In this document: positions 26,369 to 34,298 of the stretch, piece after piece
How the letters are laid out: the number at the start of each line of letters is the position of its first letter
How positions within the stretch are numbered: position 1 is the stretch's first letter
Assembly (NCBI GenBank): GCA_937942435.1
Contig: CALDEM010000098.1
Location: forward strand, 1-37,119
Reading direction: 5' to 3'
DNA: 37,119 bases
Source of the DNA: an uncultured Saprospiraceae bacterium
Lineage (GTDB): Bacteria > Bacteroidota > Bacteroidia > Chitinophagales > Saprospiraceae
Program-made: the position numbers and the translations under genes
Notes under the pieces: generated by a model
Databases searched by the model: none
The model's input: the letters and a program-made list of their open reading frames with translations, nothing else
Told to the model about the DNA's origin: nothing

Positions 26369-26578
26369 ATGCAATTAGGCCATTCCCTTTTACACGTTTA
26401 TAATCCGTTCATGAGGCTATCGTTTTTTTGTACGTTTCACAAAGAAGAAGGCGTTAAGAAATTAGGAAATCTTGGACCGATTTTAGACTTCTTCTTTGGG
26501 TCTGACGAAGGAGGAGAAACATTACAAACAATGCTCTTTTTTGGTTCTTTTTTGAGCAAGCAAAAAATGAACAACTAA
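26369..26578 (+). CDS. Possible 69-residue peptide or structured spacer between preT and preA
   Basis: An ATG one base after the preT stop opens 69 codons ending in TAA 26576-26578. The product would be rich in Phe, Leu and Gly (LGNLGPILDFFFGSDEGG; MLFFGSFLSKQK) with no family I recognise. Within it lies an 11-bp perfect inverted repeat (26440-26450 and 26488-26498), so the same bases could serve as an RNA element. Coding is plausible from the spacing but not proven; the low-complexity runs of T count against it. Confidence 0.3.
   Translation: MQLGHSLLHVYNPFMRLSFFCTFHKEEGVKKLGNLGPILDFFFGSDEGGETLQTMLFFGSFLSKQKMNN
26440..26498 (+). repeat. 11-bp perfect inverted repeat in the preT-preA gap
   Basis: CAAAGAAGAAG (26440-26450) and CTTCTTCTTTG (26488-26498) pair perfectly around 37 bases, inside which AAAT and ATTT can pair again. 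Further on, TGCTC and GAGCA flank two T-runs near 26531-26557. The sequence could fold as a two-part RNA before preA; it has no known riboswitch signature that I can identify. Confidence 0.55.
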
Positions 26579-26589
26579 AAAATAAATTA

Positions 26590-27921
26590 ATGGCAGACTT
26601 AAGAGCTAATCTTGCAGGCATAACTTCACCCAATCCTTTTTGGTTGGCGTCAGCGCCACCGACTAACAGCGGCTATCAGATCATGAAAGCTTTTGATGCT
26701 GGGTGGGGCGGAGCCGTCTGGAAGACCATGGGCGTACCAGTTGTTAATGTATCCAGTCGTTATGGCGCTGTCAACTATCGCGATACCAAGATGATGGGTT
26801 TCAATAACATTGAGCTGATCACAGACCGACCACTCTCGGACAACTTAAGAGAGATAGAAGAAGTCAAGAAGTACTTTCCTGATCATGCCGTCATTGCTTC
26901 TCTCATGGTACAAACCAGAGAAGAGTGGCATCAGATTATAAAAGATGTAGAGAACGCTGGAGCCGATGGCATAGAACTCAACTTTGGCTGCCCACATGGT
27001 ATGTGCGAACGTGGGATGGGTTCTGCAGTAGGCCAAGAACCTAATGTCCTACAAACGATTACAACATGGGCGAAAGAAGTAGCTAAAGTACCTGTGATTG
27101 TAAAACTCACACCTAACATCACTGATATTACAGAACCAGCAAGAGCGGCAGCAGCTGGTGGCGCAGATGCTATATCATTGATCAATACCGTACAAAGCAT
27201 CGTTAATGTTGACTTAGACACTTTTGCTCCAAATCCATCGGTAGATGGTAAAAGCACACATGGAGGATACTGCGGACCAGCAGTAAAACCAATCGCCCTA
27301 AACATGATCAAGTCATGCGCACAAGATCGAGATGTTAACATCCCAATCTCTGGCATCGGCGGCATAGAAACATGGAGAGATGCAACAGAGCACATGTTGC
27401 TTGGAGCATCTAACGTCCAAGTTTGTACTGCTGCTATGCACTATGGATTTGGCATCGTCCGTGAGATGAAAGCTGGCCTTGAAGACTATATGGATAGTAA
27501 GGGTTTTGAAAAGCTAGATGACCTAATTGGAAAATCCGTACCGAAAGTAGAACCGTGGGAGCACCTTAATCTCAATTATAAAATCATCGCAGAGATCGAC
27601 AGCTCAAAATGCATTGGTTGTCAACTGTGCTATATCGCTTGCGAAGATGGTGCACACCAAGCCATTGAGCTCAGTGAAGTGGATGGTGAGCGAACCCCAC
27701 ACATCATTGAAGAGAACTGTGTAGGTTGTAATCTTTGTTCACTCGTCTGTCCAGTCGAAGAATGCATAACAATGGTGGACGTCACAAAAAACAAAACGCA
27801 TGAAAGTTGGTCAGACTATATCAATAATGGTAAAGCGCCAACAACTTTTGATGATGATCGTGCTGGAGGAAAGCACCATTGGGTACCAGAACCTAAGGAT
27901 GCGTTGAAGAAAAGAAAGTAG
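26590..27921 (+). CDS. preA: NAD-dependent dihydropyrimidine dehydrogenase, PreA-type subunit
   Basis: The 443 residues combine a dihydroorotate-dehydrogenase-like FMN barrel (about 1-320) with a C-terminal ferredoxin domain. The barrel carries the catalytic loop NFGCPHGMCERGMGSAVGQ with Cys134, matching Cys671 of mammalian dihydropyrimidine dehydrogenase; the preceding Ser of that enzyme is Gly here. Two 4Fe-4S motifs follow: Cys341/344/347/351 and Cys377/380/383/387. Together with PreT it reduces uracil or thymine to the 5,6-dihydro base with NADH; the reverse reaction is also possible in related systems. It ends the cluster; a small membrane protein gene begins 14 bases later. Confidence 0.92.
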   Translation: MADLRANLAGITSPNPFWLASAPPTNSGYQIMKAFDAGWGGAVWKTMGVPVVNVSSRYGAVNYRDTKMMGFNNIELITDRPLSDNLREIEEVKKYFPDHAVIASLMVQTREEWHQIIKDVENAGADGIELNFGCPHGMCERGMGSAVGQEPNVLQTITTWAKEVAKVPVIVKLTPNITDITEPARAAAAGGADAISLINTVQSIVNVDLDTFAPNPSVDGKSTHGGYCGPAVKPIALNMIKSCAQDRDVNIPISGIGGIETWRDATEHMLLGASNVQVCTAAMHYGFGIVREMKAGLEDYMDSKGFEKLDDLIGKSVPKVEPWEHLNLNYKIIAEIDSSKCIGCQLCYIACEDGAHQAIELSEVDGERTPHIIEENCVGCNLCSLVCPVEECITMVDVTKNKTHESWSDYINNGKAPTTFDDDRAGGKHHWVPEPKDALKKRK

Positions 27922-27935
27922 AGCTACAATCTTTT

Positions 27936-28376
27936 GTGAATAAGCCAAAGCATCATAACATCAGTTCAAACTTAGGTAACATACTTGCGCTGCTATTCTT
28001 GATTCCGTTAGTATTCAGTATCTTCTTTATGCCTTTTGAATTTACCATCATTATTATTGTTATGGTGTTCACTTCTCTTCTTACTCCATTGATGATCCGT
28101 CATTATGTTGTTGTAAAAAACGAAATGATTTATAAATACGATCCAGGAGAAAAGTATTCTATAAATGGAAAACCGATGGCCAAGAATAAGAAACCCTCAA
28201 TGTCAATAGACATAAATAAAATCGTCAAAATCGAACAAATTATAAATAAGCAGAAACTAAGTGGATTACTGATTTATGTTGACTACCAAATAGAACCAAC
28301 AACTTTTAGAACCACGACTGCTTCAGAATTATTAGAAGAGATACTCTTAGTTAAAGATGATATTCCTGTGTCTTAG
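27936..28376 (+). CDS. Small membrane protein with PH-like domain
   Basis: The 146-residue product starts at GTG 27936, has two hydrophobic helices (about 13-33 and 36-54) and then a soluble region of about 90 residues with alternating strands (VVVKNEMIYKYDP, IVKIEQIINKQ, LLIYVDYQ, TTFRTTTASELL). This resembles bacterial PH-like (bPH/YdbS-type) domains, whose function is not known. It is 14 bases behind preA and may share its transcript, but no sequence feature ties it to pyrimidine use. It ends 79 bases before the UbiA-family gene. Confidence 0.5.
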   Translation: MNKPKHHNISSNLGNILALLFLIPLVFSIFFMPFEFTIIIIVMVFTSLLTPLMIRHYVVVKNEMIYKYDPGEKYSINGKPMAKNKKPSMSIDINKIVKIEQIINKQKLSGLLIYVDYQIEPTTFRTTTASELLEEILLVKDDIPVS

Positions 28377-28411
28377 TTTATCAATACAATGTTAACATCA
28401 TGAGCGCAACA

Positions 28412-28419
28412 TACTTTTG
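28412..28419 (+). promoter_or_regulatory. Candidate -7 box for the UbiA-family gene
   Basis: TACTTTTG is an exact TAnnTTTG match, 36 bases before ATG 28456, giving a leader of about 30 bases. No -33 TTTG is visible. Confidence 0.35.
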
Positions 28420-28455
28420 TATTTTAGAAGTGTTTTATAAATAACACATTGTAAC

Positions 28456-29316
28456 ATGAAAATAGGTCTCTTCTGGTTAAAGTCATCTAGGCCTGGTCTT
28501 TGGTTTGCGACGATGTGGTTGTACTTGTTGCCAACCAGTCAGATGAGCGATATCTGGATGTCAGTTCCATTTTGGTTAGGCATCTTATATGTGACCTTTC
28601 CTTTGAATTTATTGGTCTATGGATGGAATGATCTTGTCGATGCCGAAGCAGATAAGTACAACCCAAGGAAGGATAGTTTTCTCTTTGGTGCAAGGGGCTC
28701 TACAGCAGAAAACCAAACACTCCCCAAAGCGATTATAGTATCTCAATTACTGACCGTACCTCTCATTCTATATTTCACTGGACCTAGGTTTCTAATTTTA
28801 TTTGCTGCTTTTCTTTTGATCAATTGGTTATACAATCTTCCTGAAAGAGGTTTACGCAGTCGGCCACCATTAGAACTCTTGTGTCAGATTGGTTATCTAT
28901 TAGTCGTACCCATAAGCATCATGCTGAATGATACCAATCCATTACCGACATGGTCATATGTCTATCTGATCTTATTCGCTTGGCAGTCTCATCTGATGGG
29001 TGAAGTGATGGATATAGAACCAGATAAAAAAGCTGGTAAAATAACAACTGCTGTTATCATTGGCATGAAAAAGACCAAGGCACTGATTATCTTCTTAGTG
29101 ACCGTAGAGGTTCTACTGTTGATTATAATCTTTGAAGATTACTTTTTTGCAAGCATCTTGGGCGCAGGCTTGATTTGGTTACTTATTGACTTGCTTATCA
29201 TCTATAAGAACAAGACTTATACTCTCTTAGAGATGAAGCTATTCGCTTACATGTCCAACATTGTTGCAGCCATAAGCATGGCATATGTATGGTGGTCAGG
29301 CTGTTTACTAGGATAG
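28456..29316 (+). CDS. UbiA-family prenyltransferase
   Basis: The 286-residue membrane protein has about eight hydrophobic helices and both Asp-rich motifs of the UbiA superfamily: NDLVDAEAD (Asn58, Asp59, Asp62, Asp66) and DIEPDKKAGKITT (Asp186, Asp190), which bind Mg-pyrophosphate of the prenyl donor. Members attach prenyl chains to aromatic acceptors, carotenoids, protohaem or sugars. The start MKIGLFWLKSSRPGLWF is like carotenoid-elongase or uncharacterised Bacteroidota members rather than MenA or CyoE, but this is a weak judgement. It converges with the MDR gene, 15 bases apart. No quinone or carotenoid gene is nearby. Confidence 0.82.
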   Translation: MKIGLFWLKSSRPGLWFATMWLYLLPTSQMSDIWMSVPFWLGILYVTFPLNLLVYGWNDLVDAEADKYNPRKDSFLFGARGSTAENQTLPKAIIVSQLLTVPLILYFTGPRFLILFAAFLLINWLYNLPERGLRSRPPLELLCQIGYLLVVPISIMLNDTNPLPTWSYVYLILFAWQSHLMGEVMDIEPDKKAGKITTAVIIGMKKTKALIIFLVTVEVLLLIIIFEDYFFASILGAGLIWLLIDLLIIYKNKTYTLLEMKLFAYMSNIVAAISMAYVWWSGCLLG

Positions 29317-29331
29317 AACTTTTCCCTCTTT

Positions 29332-30441
29332 TTACAACTGCGGATTAACCAGATACTTCAATCCACTTCCTGCTTTGACATAGGCGGCGATATTATCAGG
29401 TTCGCATGCTTCACTCAATGAGATCGTCTTATGAAACTCACTTTTGAATGTTGTTTTGATCTCATCTGCCACTCTCTTTTTCATCTTAGCAAAAGCTTCT
29501 GGGCCTACTCTTTGTATGATCGGTGTGACGAGCCACCCTCCGACATTCCAATACATACCATATGACCGATTGAGCACAGTGGGTTGCTGACTGAGTCCGC
29601 CGTAGATGTATACTTGCTTTTTAGTTACAGATCCATAGACACTGTATGCTTCTTGTTTGCTCAATATGGATTTCTCCATGGCATCCAGTATATCATTGGT
29701 CATAGAGCCTCCTCCTATACACTCAAATGCAAGGGTAGCACCAGTTTCAGATATCGCTTTTATCAGATCATCTTTAAAACTTTCTTCACTACTATTTACA
29801 ACATACGCTGCACCGATAGACTTAAGCAAATCAACTTGTTCTTGCCTCCTGACGATATTGATCAATGGGATACCATCTGATTTACATACTTTAACTAACA
29901 TCTGACCGAGATTAGAAGCAGCTGCAGTATTGATGATGGCGGTGTGTCCTTCCAACTTCATAGTCTCAACCATAGCAAGGACTGTATAAGGATTGACGCA
30001 ACTTGCGGCTGCATCAAGAGCAGTTGTTCCTTCATTCATGACGATACATGCCTGAGCAGGTACACATCTATATTTAGCAAAACAGTTAGCACCAAAGAGT
30101 GCCACAACTTTGCCTTTCAGATGTTCTGCTCCTTCTCCAGCGTCGATAACAGTTCCAGCTCCTTCATTTCCAGAAGGGAGAGACATGCCTATCCTTCTTT
30201 TAAAATGTCCGAGCAAAGCAGGTGGATACACAAGCGGTTTAGGGTCTGCTGTTGTTCCTATAGTTACCGGTGTTATCATGTTGGACATGCCAAATAAGAC
30301 AGCGACATCAGAGGGATTGATCGGTGCTGCTTCTATCTGTACTACTACCTCTCCCTTCCTTGGCTTTGGTGTATCAGAAGAATGAACAGTTAGTTCTAAC
30401 AATCCCTTCTCATCTAATTTTGACCTTAACTCTTGATTCAT
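29332..30441 (-). CDS. Zinc-less MDR-family oxidoreductase
   Basis: The 369 residues form a medium-chain dehydrogenase/reductase: a GroES-like N-terminal domain with GEVVVQIEAAPINPSDVAVL, a substrate-side segment with SGNEGAGTVIDAGEG, and a Rossmann domain (AIINTAAASNLGQMLVKVCKSDG) for NADP(H). The structural and catalytic zinc cysteines of alcohol dehydrogenases are missing, which fits quinone oxidoreductase or enoyl-thioester reductase (MECR/ETR) relatives. No signal peptide is seen. It is divergent from the amidohydrolase gene over a 178-base region that holds several palindromes. The substrate is unknown. Confidence 0.8.
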   Translation of the reverse strand: MNQELRSKLDEKGLLELTVHSSDTPKPRKGEVVVQIEAAPINPSDVAVLFGMSNMITPVTIGTTADPKPLVYPPALLGHFKRRIGMSLPSGNEGAGTVIDAGEGAEHLKGKVVALFGANCFAKYRCVPAQACIVMNEGTTALDAAASCVNPYTVLAMVETMKLEGHTAIINTAAASNLGQMLVKVCKSDGIPLINIVRRQEQVDLLKSIGAAYVVNSSEESFKDDLIKAISETGATLAFECIGGGSMTNDILDAMEKSILSKQEAYSVYGSVTKKQVYIYGGLSQQPTVLNRSYGMYWNVGGWLVTPIIQRVGPEAFAKMKKRVADEIKTTFKSEFHKTISLSEACEPDNIAAYVKAGSGLKYLVNPQL

Positions 30442-30501
30442 AATTCTTTGCTTTGTATGTCTATTTTATCAAAATGTAAATTACTTATTTGTAAAGCGTT
30501 G

Positions 30502-30557
30502 TTCGTACGAAAAATTGGCTTAAACCAATGGTCGAAATGAAAGCTGATATTGGCTTA
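30502..30557. promoter_or_regulatory. Palindrome cluster between divergent MDR and amidohydrolase genes
   Basis: A perfect 10-bp palindrome, TTCGTACGAA (30502-30511), lies beside a 16-base near-palindrome, ATTGGCTTAAACCAAT (30514-30529, one mismatched pair). ATTGGCTTA recurs directly at 30549-30557, 35 bases further. The arrangement looks like a regulator-binding site placed to control both genes; no regulator gene is in the window. Confidence 0.45.
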
Positions 30558-30619
30558 CTCTTTTTTGTATTTTGATAGCGATACTTTGATTTATATGATA
30601 CACTTCTCAATATTAAGAC

Positions 30620-32272
30620 ATGTTCCAACTTAATCGTCGCAAGTTTGTAGGTCTACTTGGACCATTGGCCGCCTCTACACTTTTTAAAGCGGGACCTGAT
30701 CTCATCTTGCACAATGCCAATATTATAACTGTAGATCCCAATCAACCCAGAGCTCAAGCCATTGCCATCTTTGGAGATCGCATACTTCATGTAGGCTCTG
30801 ATGAGGAAGTGTTGAAGTTAGCGACTTCATTTACCAAGAGTGTCAACATGGATGGGCGGACGATCACTCCAGGCTTCATAGATGCACACTCTCATCCAGC
30901 TTCTTCAGGACGTCGTCACTTGATCGATATCGACTGCTCTTTGGGCTCCATAGAGAAAATAAAATCTTTAGTTAGAGACAAAGCAAAGACGCTTGATAAA
31001 GGTCAGTGGGTTTTTGGATTTAAGTATGACGATACCAAAACTGCAGAAGGTCGTTACATAAACATATCAGATCTTGATGAAGCTGCACCAGATCATCCAG
31101 TTATCATCAATCACCGTGGTGGGCATACTGCATTTGTAAATTCTAAAGCACTTGAAGTCTCAGGTATCAATCCCTCGACACCAGATCCTAACGGAGGTCA
31201 CATAGATCGCGATCCTAAGACAGGACAACTGACTGGTAGATTTTTAGAAACTGCCACTGACTTGATAAAAGCTGATCGACCAGGACTTACAGATCAGATG
31301 TATATCGACGGCGTAGAACTCATCTCTAACATGCTCGCCAAGTCCGGCATCACTTCTATACACGATGCCAGTGGCGGCATCAAAGATCTCGATGCATATC
31401 AACAGGCCAGTAAAACTGGCGTACTTAAAACTAGAATCTATAATCATATCCGTGGATTTCAGATTTATAAAATGATCGAAGCAGGAGTAAGGACTGGTCT
31501 CGGGGACAAATGGGTAAAAGTAGGACCACTGAAAAGTGTGATCGATGGATCTATCTCCGAAAGGACAGCGAGACTATCAGAACCATACATTGGTAGCACA
31601 GATGACTATGGTATACTCGTCACAGATCCAGACGACCTATATGAGTTGTGCAGAGATGCGCACAATGCTGGTTGGCAGATCGGAGTGCATTCTAATGGTG
31701 ATGTAGGTATAGATATCTCTCTTGGCATATTTGAAAGGTTGCAAAAAGAAAATCCACGAAGAGATCCAAGATTTAGATTAGAACATTGTACTGTGATCAA
31801 TGATAGACTTGTAAAAAGGATAGCTGCCATCGGAGCGATCCCATGCCCATTTTCCACTTATGTTTATTGGCACAGTGAGAAGATGAAGTTTTATGGAGCA
31901 GATCGATTACAAAATATGTTTGCCTTAAGAAGCTTCTTAGATGCGGGTATCAAAGTGACACAGACTTCAGACTACCCTCCTGGGCCATACGAACCGATGA
32001 TGGCCCTTCAGTCAAGTGTGACTCGTGTCGGTTATGATGGACAATTATGGGGCGCAAGTCAAAAGATCACTGTCGAAGAAGCTATAAAAGTGGGAACCAT
32101 ACATGGCGCATATGCTTCTTATGAAGAACATGATAAGGGCTCTCTTGAAGCTGGCAAACTGGCCGATCTGGTTGTACTTGGCGCTGACCCCACAAAGGTC
32201 GACCCTATGACTATTATAGATATACCTGTTATGAAAACGATGGTTGGAGGTCAGTGGGTTTTTGAGATGTAA
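30620..32272 (+). CDS. YtcJ-like metal-dependent amidohydrolase with Tat-type signal
   Basis: The 550-residue protein begins LNRRKFVGLLG, a twin-arginine-like signal with a short hydrophobic stretch, so it may be exported folded. The amidohydrolase_3 core follows: LILHNANIITVDP, GFIDAHSHPAS with His90 and His92, HRGGHTAFVNSKAL, IHDASGGI, VIDGSISERTA, VHSNGDVGIDI, FRLEHCTVI, and a C-terminal QTSDYPPGP with the metal-binding Asp. It matches the YtcJ family, whose members hydrolyse amide or ester bonds in N-substituted compounds, with few defined substrates. It stands alone apart from the divergent MDR gene and lies under the palindrome cluster. Confidence 0.85.
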   Translation: MFQLNRRKFVGLLGPLAASTLFKAGPDLILHNANIITVDPNQPRAQAIAIFGDRILHVGSDEEVLKLATSFTKSVNMDGRTITPGFIDAHSHPASSGRRHLIDIDCSLGSIEKIKSLVRDKAKTLDKGQWVFGFKYDDTKTAEGRYINISDLDEAAPDHPVIINHRGGHTAFVNSKALEVSGINPSTPDPNGGHIDRDPKTGQLTGRFLETATDLIKADRPGLTDQMYIDGVELISNMLAKSGITSIHDASGGIKDLDAYQQASKTGVLKTRIYNHIRGFQIYKMIEAGVRTGLGDKWVKVGPLKSVIDGSISERTARLSEPYIGSTDDYGILVTDPDDLYELCRDAHNAGWQIGVHSNGDVGIDISLGIFERLQKENPRRDPRFRLEHCTVINDRLVKRIAAIGAIPCPFSTYVYWHSEKMKFYGADRLQNMFALRSFLDAGIKVTQTSDYPPGPYEPMMALQSSVTRVGYDGQLWGASQKITVEEAIKVGTIHGAYASYEEHDKGSLEAGKLADLVVLGADPTKVDPMTIIDIPVMKTMVGGQWVFEM

Positions 32273-32440
32273 TAATTCTGAATCTCGATTGACTTTTCTA
32301 ATTGCAATGGCTAATAGCGACCTTCACAAGTCCTAATTTATTTATAGATAGCGAGGCCATAGTAATCAACTTCATCTTAAGGGTGAAAATAGATTTTCCG
32401 ATTTTGTTCAACTTTTCCAATAAGAAGAAAGAAAAATTAT

Positions 32441-32453
32441 ATAGAAATTCTAT
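32441..32453. repeat. Short inverted repeat at the GH16 stop
   Basis: ATAGAA and TTCTAT flank a single A over the TAG of the GH16 gene. The remaining convergent gap 32273-32440 shows no hairpin with a T-run and no ORF I can support. Confidence 0.2.
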
Positions 32454-33352
32454 CGCTGATAAACCCTTACATAATCAACAACCAAGTGAGATTGATCTGC
32501 AATCTTATCAACATCATAATTATCAAAAAACCAACCCCCGACTGCAAGGTTCAAGACTAGCTTGTGCTTCATGTTAAAGAACTCATCGACATGCTCAAAT
32601 GTATCCACGTCGTATGTCTTAACGATCTCACCATCAAAGATTATTTGAAATTGGTTTTGGGACCAAACCAAGTCATACACATGAAAACACTCTGTTAGTT
32701 TTTCTTCAAACTTATAATGACCTTCATTAAACTTTGCGTCGGTTTCTAAAGTGTTGACTTGAGCTCCATAGTGGAAGCAAGATTGGAATTCATAAGGCTT
32801 ATTGCCACGTGCTTCTAATATATCTATCTCTCCTTTTGTTGGCCACGGGTCATTATATGACCACCACGCAGGCCACAGGCCTTCTCCCTCTACCAACCTT
32901 AGTCGTGCTGAGAACCTTACTTCTTGATTGCCTTCAGTAGTATCAGGGCCAAAGTACTTTTTAGATTCTATTCTTCCCGAAGTAAATTCAAAATCCTTCT
33001 GTTCATCATTAAAAGGATCTGTTGCTCCGCTTACCTTTTCTCGTTTGGCAGTGATATACAATAAGTCTTCTTTTAGCGATATATTTTCTAATTGATAATA
33101 TTGTAACTCTTCATTGAAGGCGCCACTCTCCCAAGCATCCCAATTAGAAAGATCGGTATCAAAGTTGTCTTCAAAAACTAAGGTCCAATTATTATAATCT
33201 GACGAGTCTGCTTCGTAACCGCAGCGTTTTACGCTTGGGAGTTCGGTCGTTCGTGTGAGATTTATATGATCGGATTTTGTAATCTCTACTCTTTCTTTTT
33301 GGGGAGAACATGAAAGAATAGAAATTAGAAGTAAGAAAGAGATATATTTCAT
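32450..33352 (-). CDS. GH16-family glycoside hydrolase (laminarinase-like), lipoprotein
   Basis: From ATG 33350-33352 this is 300 residues with lipoprotein signal MKYISFLLLISILSC. The GH16 jelly roll is clear: WTLVFEDNFD, FTSGRIESKKYFG, LWPAWWSYND, the active-site EIDILEARG with Glu175 nucleophile, Asp177 and Glu180 acid/base, WSQNQFQIIFDG, and the terminal VVDYVRVYQR strand. It should cut beta-1,3 or beta-1,3/1,4 glucans or related galactans outside the cytoplasm. A longer start (33418) would cover its promoter box and put 22 charged residues before the signal, so it is rejected. It is 74 bases behind the Mrr-type gene. There is no SusC/SusD pair. Confidence 0.9.
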   Translation of the reverse strand: MKYISFLLLISILSCSPQKERVEITKSDHINLTRTTELPSVKRCGYEADSSDYNNWTLVFEDNFDTDLSNWDAWESGAFNEELQYYQLENISLKEDLLYITAKREKVSGATDPFNDEQKDFEFTSGRIESKKYFGPDTTEGNQEVRFSARLRLVEGEGLWPAWWSYNDPWPTKGEIDILEARGNKPYEFQSCFHYGAQVNTLETDAKFNEGHYKFEEKLTECFHVYDLVWSQNQFQIIFDGEIVKTYDVDTFEHVDEFFNMKHKLVLNLAVGGWFFDNYDVDKIADQSHLVVDYVRVYQR

Positions 33353-33396
33353 TTGGTTCTCATTGTTAACATTTTCATCTTTCACAGTGGAGAAGT

Positions 33397-33404
33397 CAAA
33401 TGTA
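33397..33404 (-). promoter_or_regulatory. Candidate -7 box for the GH16 gene
   Basis: The minus strand reads TACATTTG, an exact TAnnTTTG, 44 bases before ATG 33352. It lies in the upstream reading frame, which argues for the short start. No -33 TTTG is visible. Confidence 0.4.
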
Positions 33405-33426
33405 TTTGTAATACTCAATTTTTAAT

Positions 33427-34275
33427 TTATTTAAAGTTATCAAAAAAGTCAGGAATCACGTCATAAATAATTTTGGGCTTTAAACCCAAATGATATTTTT
33501 CAAATAAGCTAACCAATTTCTCACCATCAATTAATTCTATTGGCGGGACTCCGTCTCTTTTCGCTTCTTTTTTAGACTCAGTTGTGAATCGACCTGTAGT
33601 AATAAAGATACCTTTATCAGCCCTTCCTTGCATTGTTCCTCTAAAATCTCTTATGTAACTTGGAGATACGCTTTCTTTAAAACGCTTGCACTGAAAAATA
33701 ACAGTAAAACTTACAACTTCATTTATTCTTAAGATTCCAGTTCCGTCGATTCCATGATCATTGGACCCGCCAATAATTTGAACATTCTCAATTCCTATTT
33801 CTGTCAATAGTCGTTTACAAATTAATTCAAATCCTCTAGGAGTTAAATTTTTCAAAATGTCAATTACTATTGATTGATGTGATTCATCTAAGATTTCGAG
33901 ATTATCGATTTCCTCACTTTGCTTATCTTTTTCTTGGGATTTTTTATTATCTGAAACGGTAGTTTGGACCCTCTTAAAGAGTTCATAGACCTTGTTTTGA
34001 TCAAGATTTATTTCAAAACCTTTTTCAGTTAGTTTCCATAGCCCTCTCGTTGAAGAATCAATGATTTCTGATTTAACCAAATATAATCTTGCAAATTGAA
34101 TTGCATTTCTAACTTTTGGAGCGCCAGACTTTAAGGTGATATCTAATTCGGAATCTGATATTTCCATTCTCTTTATAACACCATCAATTATTTCAGAAGT
34201 TGCTCCTGCTCCTCCAGCTTCCCTTAATGCTTCAACTAGAGGAATCCAGTATTTTAAGAACTTAGGTCCTTTCAT
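33427..34275 (-). CDS. Mrr-type restriction endonuclease
   Basis: The 282 residues split into an N-terminal winged-helix Mrr_N domain (about 5-92, FLKYWIPLVEALREAGG through GLWKLTEKGFEINLD), a charged linker (about 105-130), and a C-terminal PD-(D/E)xK domain (about 138-270). Its catalytic set is visible: Glu150 in GFELICKRLL, Asp177 in GSNDHGIDGTG, and Gln195-x-Lys197 in FQCKRF. Mrr enzymes are type IV, cutting methylated DNA without a partner methylase, and none is here. The gene is AT-rich (18 of 60 G/C in 33781-33840, compared with 26 of 60 in 34441-34500 of its neighbour), suggesting recent acquisition. It is 23 bases behind the DJ-1-like gene. Confidence 0.87.
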   Translation of the reverse strand: MKGPKFLKYWIPLVEALREAGGAGATSEIIDGVIKRMEISDSELDITLKSGAPKVRNAIQFARLYLVKSEIIDSSTRGLWKLTEKGFEINLDQNKVYELFKRVQTTVSDNKKSQEKDKQSEEIDNLEILDESHQSIVIDILKNLTPRGFELICKRLLTEIGIENVQIIGGSNDHGIDGTGILRINEVVSFTVIFQCKRFKESVSPSYIRDFRGTMQGRADKGIFITTGRFTTESKKEAKRDGVPPIELIDGEKLVSLFEKYHLGLKPKIIYDVIPDFFDNFK

Positions 34276-34298
34276 TATTATAATCTTTCGTACTAATA

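Noticed and set aside
32273..32449. Small ORF running from about 32302 on the plus strand.
   Set aside because: It lies mostly antisense to the GH16 gene, has no recognisable motif, and its codon use looks random.
33353..33418. Longer start for the GH16 gene.
   Set aside because: It would place a charged segment before the lipoprotein signal and would overlap an exact TAnnTTTG promoter box.
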